A stretch of 15,131 nucleotides of DNA, taken from an uncultured Anaerolineae bacterium. GTDB lineage: Bacteria; Chloroflexota; Anaerolineae; B4-G1; DUEL01. Below, one piece after another: positions 13,143 through 15,131 of this stretch. Made by a program: the position numbers and the translations under genes. The stretch is from positions 1 to 15,131 of the forward strand of contig CALDFY010000089.1 in NCBI GenBank assembly GCA_937942115.1. The letters are read 5' to 3'. The notes beneath the pieces were generated by a model that saw only the letters and a program-made list of their open reading frames with translations, did no database searches and had not been told where the DNA came from. Within the stretch, counting starts at the first letter, position 1. Each line of letters begins with the position of its first letter.

Positions 13143-14471
13143 ATGGAGCAGTCGGCGATACTTGTGACAACCGAGCCCATCGGCAAACGGGACCTGCGAT
13201 TGACCGTAGAAATTCCCGAAGAGCGGGTGCAGCAGGAAATGCGCCGGGTCGCCCGGGAGATCTCATTGCAGGTCAACATCCCGGGCTTCCGAAAGGGGAA
13301 GGCGCCCTACAGCGTGATCCTGCAACGATACGGCGAGAAGCGTTTGCGGGAACAAGTGGTGGAAGACCTGGCCCAGGAGTTTTACCGGGCCGCCCTGAAG
13401 CAAGAGGAAATTACCCCCTACGGACCGGCCGATCTGGAAGACGTTCAACTGAGCCCGATGCGGCTGACGTTTACCCTGCCGCTGCCCCCCGTCGTCCGCC
13501 TGGGGGACTACCGCTCCCTGCGGGTGGAATTCCCTTCGGTGGAGGTGACGGAGGAGGAGATCCGGAACGTCCTGGAGGACATTCGCCAGGAAAACGCTGT
13601 CTCCGAACCGGTGGAAGGACGGGGCGCGCAGGCGGGAGACCTCCTGCAGATTCAGGTGGAGGGCCGCACGGACGGGGGCGAACTGTTTCTGAAGGACGAT
13701 GACGCCGAGGTCATCCTGGACCCTGAAGACACCTATCCCGCTCCCGGCTTCTACAGTGCCCTGGAGGGGATGACGCCCGGCGAGGAGCGCACCTTCCGCC
13801 TCAAGATGCCCAACGGTCAACCCTCCGAGGAAGCGGAATTCCGCGTTCGCCTGCAAGCCCTGTATCACCGCATCCTCCCCGATTTGGATGACGACCTGGC
13901 CCGGACGGCCGGCCCGTATCCCAACCTGGAAGCGTTGAAGGACGATATCCGGGAGCGACTTTTGCTGATGAAGCAAAAGACCGCCCTGGATGAGTATGCC
14001 ACCACCGTCGTCCGACAACTGGTGGAGCAGTCCGAAGTGGAATACCCCTCTGTCCTGCTGGAGGAACAGTTGCAGGAAATGTTGAAGGACCTGGAGGAGA
14101 GGGTGCGGGAGGAACAGCGGATGAGCCTCCAGGACTACCTGAAAGTCACCGGTCAGACGATGGAAAGCCTCTATGAGCAAATCCATCCCATCGCGGATTA
14201 TCGGGTCCGCCGGATGCTGGTCCTGGGGGAGTTCGCGCTGGCAGAGGGGCTACGGGTGAGCGATGAGGAAGTGGACGGGCGCATTCAGGCCCTGAGCGAG
14301 GGGCTGGGAGAGCGGGCCGACGCCCTGCGCGCCCAACTGGAGAAACCGGAGAATCGGGAAGATTTGAGGGCCCGGATTCTCTATGAGAAGGTGATGGACC
14401 GGCTTCTTGCGATTGCCCGGGGCGAAGCCGTACCCGAACCGCCGACAGGAGGAGAGGATGAGACCTCATAA
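13143..14471 (+). CDS. tig: Trigger factor (ribosome-associated chaperone and prolyl isomerase)
   Basis: This is a 442-residue protein of normal trigger-factor length. It binds the ribosome near the nascent-chain exit and assists early folding. Residues 1-120 form the ribosome-binding domain, with the signature GFRKGKAP at 48-55. Residues about 155-245 form the FKBP-type prolyl isomerase domain (GDLLQIQVEG, FYSALEGMTPGEERTFRL). The remainder is the helical chaperone arm domain, beginning DLDDDLART and rich in Glu and Arg. The ATG at 13143 has GGAGG upstream; another ATG at 13139 is in a different frame. It overlaps clpP by 14 bases, with the clpP ribosome site inside its last codons, as expected for a co-translated pair. 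No sign of disruption. Confidence 0.96.
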   Translation: MEQSAILVTTEPIGKRDLRLTVEIPEERVQQEMRRVAREISLQVNIPGFRKGKAPYSVILQRYGEKRLREQVVEDLAQEFYRAALKQEEITPYGPADLEDVQLSPMRLTFTLPLPPVVRLGDYRSLRVEFPSVEVTEEEIRNVLEDIRQENAVSEPVEGRGAQAGDLLQIQVEGRTDGGELFLKDDDAEVILDPEDTYPAPGFYSALEGMTPGEERTFRLKMPNGQPSEEAEFRVRLQALYHRILPDLDDDLARTAGPYPNLEALKDDIRERLLLMKQKTALDEYATTVVRQLVEQSEVEYPSVLLEEQLQEMLKDLEERVREEQRMSLQDYLKVTGQTMESLYEQIHPIADYRVRRMLVLGEFALAEGLRVSDEEVDGRIQALSEGLGERADALRAQLEKPENREDLRARILYEKVMDRLLAIARGEAVPEPPTGGEDETS

Positions 14472-15072
14472 CCTGATCCCGATGGTCATTGAATCCACCA
14501 GTCGGGGAGAAAGGGCCTACGACATTTTCTCCCTGCTGTTGCGGGAACGCATCGTTTTCCTCGGCACCCCGATTACGGACCAGATTGCCAACCTGGTCAT
14601 TGCCCAGTTGCTCTTTCTGGACCGGGAGGACCCGGAGCGGGAGATTTCCCTCTACATCCACTCCCCCGGGGGGATCATCTCGGCGGGACTGGCGATATAC
14701 GACACGATGCAACTCATCCGGGCCCCCATCTCTACCATCGCGGTGGGGATGGCGGCCAGTATGGCCACTGTCCTGCTGACGGCGGGGACCAAAGGGCGGC
14801 GTTTTGCCCTTCCCCACGCCACCATCCACCTGCATCAGCCCCTGGGCGGCGTGGAGGGCCAGGCAGCGGACATAGAAATTGCCGCCCGGGAGATTCTCCG
14901 CCAGCGGGCCCTCTTGAACGACCTCCTGAAAAAGCACACGGGTCTCTCCGACGAACAAATAGAACGTTTCACCGATCGGGATTTCTATATGACCGCCGCA
15001 CAGGCGGTCCAGTACGGAATCATTGACGCCGTCCTGCACCCGCCGGAGGAAGCGAAAAAGGAGAAGACGTAG
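14458..15072 (+). CDS. clpP: ATP-dependent Clp protease proteolytic subunit ClpP
   Basis: This is a 204-residue serine peptidase that forms the tetradecameric chamber used by ClpX, ClpA or ClpC. The catalytic triad is complete and correctly spaced: Ser101 in GMAASMA, His126 in IHLHQPLGG, and Asp175 in FTDRDFYM. The oligomer motif SPGG lies at 69-72. The start at 14458 was chosen because AGGAGGAGAGG precedes it and because MRPHNLIPMVIE matches the mature N-terminus of the family; an earlier in-frame ATG at 14407 lies inside tig. The tig-clpP order is conserved in bacteria and often continues into clpX, but here a terminator-like hairpin follows after 3 bases. The tail is charged (EEAKKEKT). 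Confidence 0.96.
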   Translation: MRPHNLIPMVIESTSRGERAYDIFSLLLRERIVFLGTPITDQIANLVIAQLLFLDREDPEREISLYIHSPGGIISAGLAIYDTMQLIRAPISTIAVGMAASMATVLLTAGTKGRRFALPHATIHLHQPLGGVEGQAADIEIAAREILRQRALLNDLLKKHTGLSDEQIERFTDRDFYMTAAQAVQYGIIDAVLHPPEEAKKEKT

Positions 15073-15075
15073 TTA

Positions 15076-15114
15076 CCCTTCCCCATCGCTGCGCTTGGGT
15101 GGGGAAGGGGTTTT
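15076..15114 (+). terminator. Terminator-like hairpin after clpP
   Basis: CCCTTCCCCA at 15076-15085 pairs perfectly with TGGGGAAGGG at 15100-15109, then G and TTTT. It follows the clpP stop by 3 bases. The loop ATCGCTGCGCTTGGG is shared with copy B in murI, so this terminator is part of the dispersed repeat. Confidence 0.55.
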
Positions 15115-15131
15115 GCGGCGGCCTTCGGCCG
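15076..15131 (+). repeat. Dispersed palindromic repeat, copy C (left-hand and middle modules)
   Basis: The loop CATCGCTGCGCTTGGG and the second hairpin start TTGCGGCGGCCTTCGGCCG (15113-15131) are identical to 6137-6152 and 6178-6196 inside murI. The copy runs off the window edge. Confidence 0.8.

Noticed and set aside
12940..13167. Coding gene across the tRNA-Leu region
   Set aside because: The frame runs through the inverted heptamer array and the tRNA, has no ribosome site and no family resemblance.

Overview
The window looks like chromosomal DNA of a GC-rich, free-living bacterium, most likely a member of the Chloroflexota (Anaerolineae-like). This is an inference from style rather than from a phylogenetic marker. 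The signs are a secreted beta-propeller protein ending in FLPIVLRNR, Thr-Pro-rich linkers in a giant TadE-like protein, many short palindromic repeats of the GGGCTGAAAGCCC and GGACAGCCT types, and heptanucleotide tandem arrays.

Layout. (1) 246-5741, plus strand: a tight five-gene cassette of a TadE-like protein fused to adhesin-type domains, a secreted beta-propeller protein, a small anchored protein, a short TadE-like protein and a TadG-like protein. No pilus ATPase or platform gene is present, so this looks like a surface or minor-pilin module that would rely on a Tad machine encoded elsewhere. Hairpin terminators follow it at 5812-5960. (2) 5939-12756, minus strand: a train of mostly unrelated small genes. 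In transcription order (right to left) these are a Trm112-like zinc-ribbon protein, a two-helix membrane protein, a DUF123 GIY-YIG-like protein, a HEAT-repeat protein, an MFS transporter, an MntA-type nucleotidyltransferase, a wrecked hepT toxin gene, a large secreted zinc metallopeptidase, a short possibly truncated helical protein, and glutamate racemase murI. (3) 12866-15114, plus strand: a convincing sigma-70-type promoter, tRNA-Leu(UAG), trigger factor (tig) and clpP, with tig and clpP overlapping by 14 bases and followed by a terminator-like hairpin. The two strands are divergently promoted from 12866-12926.

The most unusual features are repeats and gene decay. A roughly 246-bp repeat with imperfect inverted ends sits in frame inside murI and adds about 82 residues to an enzyme with otherwise intact catalytic cysteines. 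Pieces of the same repeat lie at both ends of the window. Within 1 kb (12058-13001) there are four separate arrays with a 7-bp period, three direct and one arranged as an inverted pair, fitted closely against gene starts, gene stops and the tRNA. The hepT toxin gene keeps both of its ATGA junctions but has lost its middle and its frame, while its mntA partner is intact.

I saw no transposase, integrase, CRISPR array or complete defence system. Assignments rest on reading motifs and translated sequence; no database search was possible.
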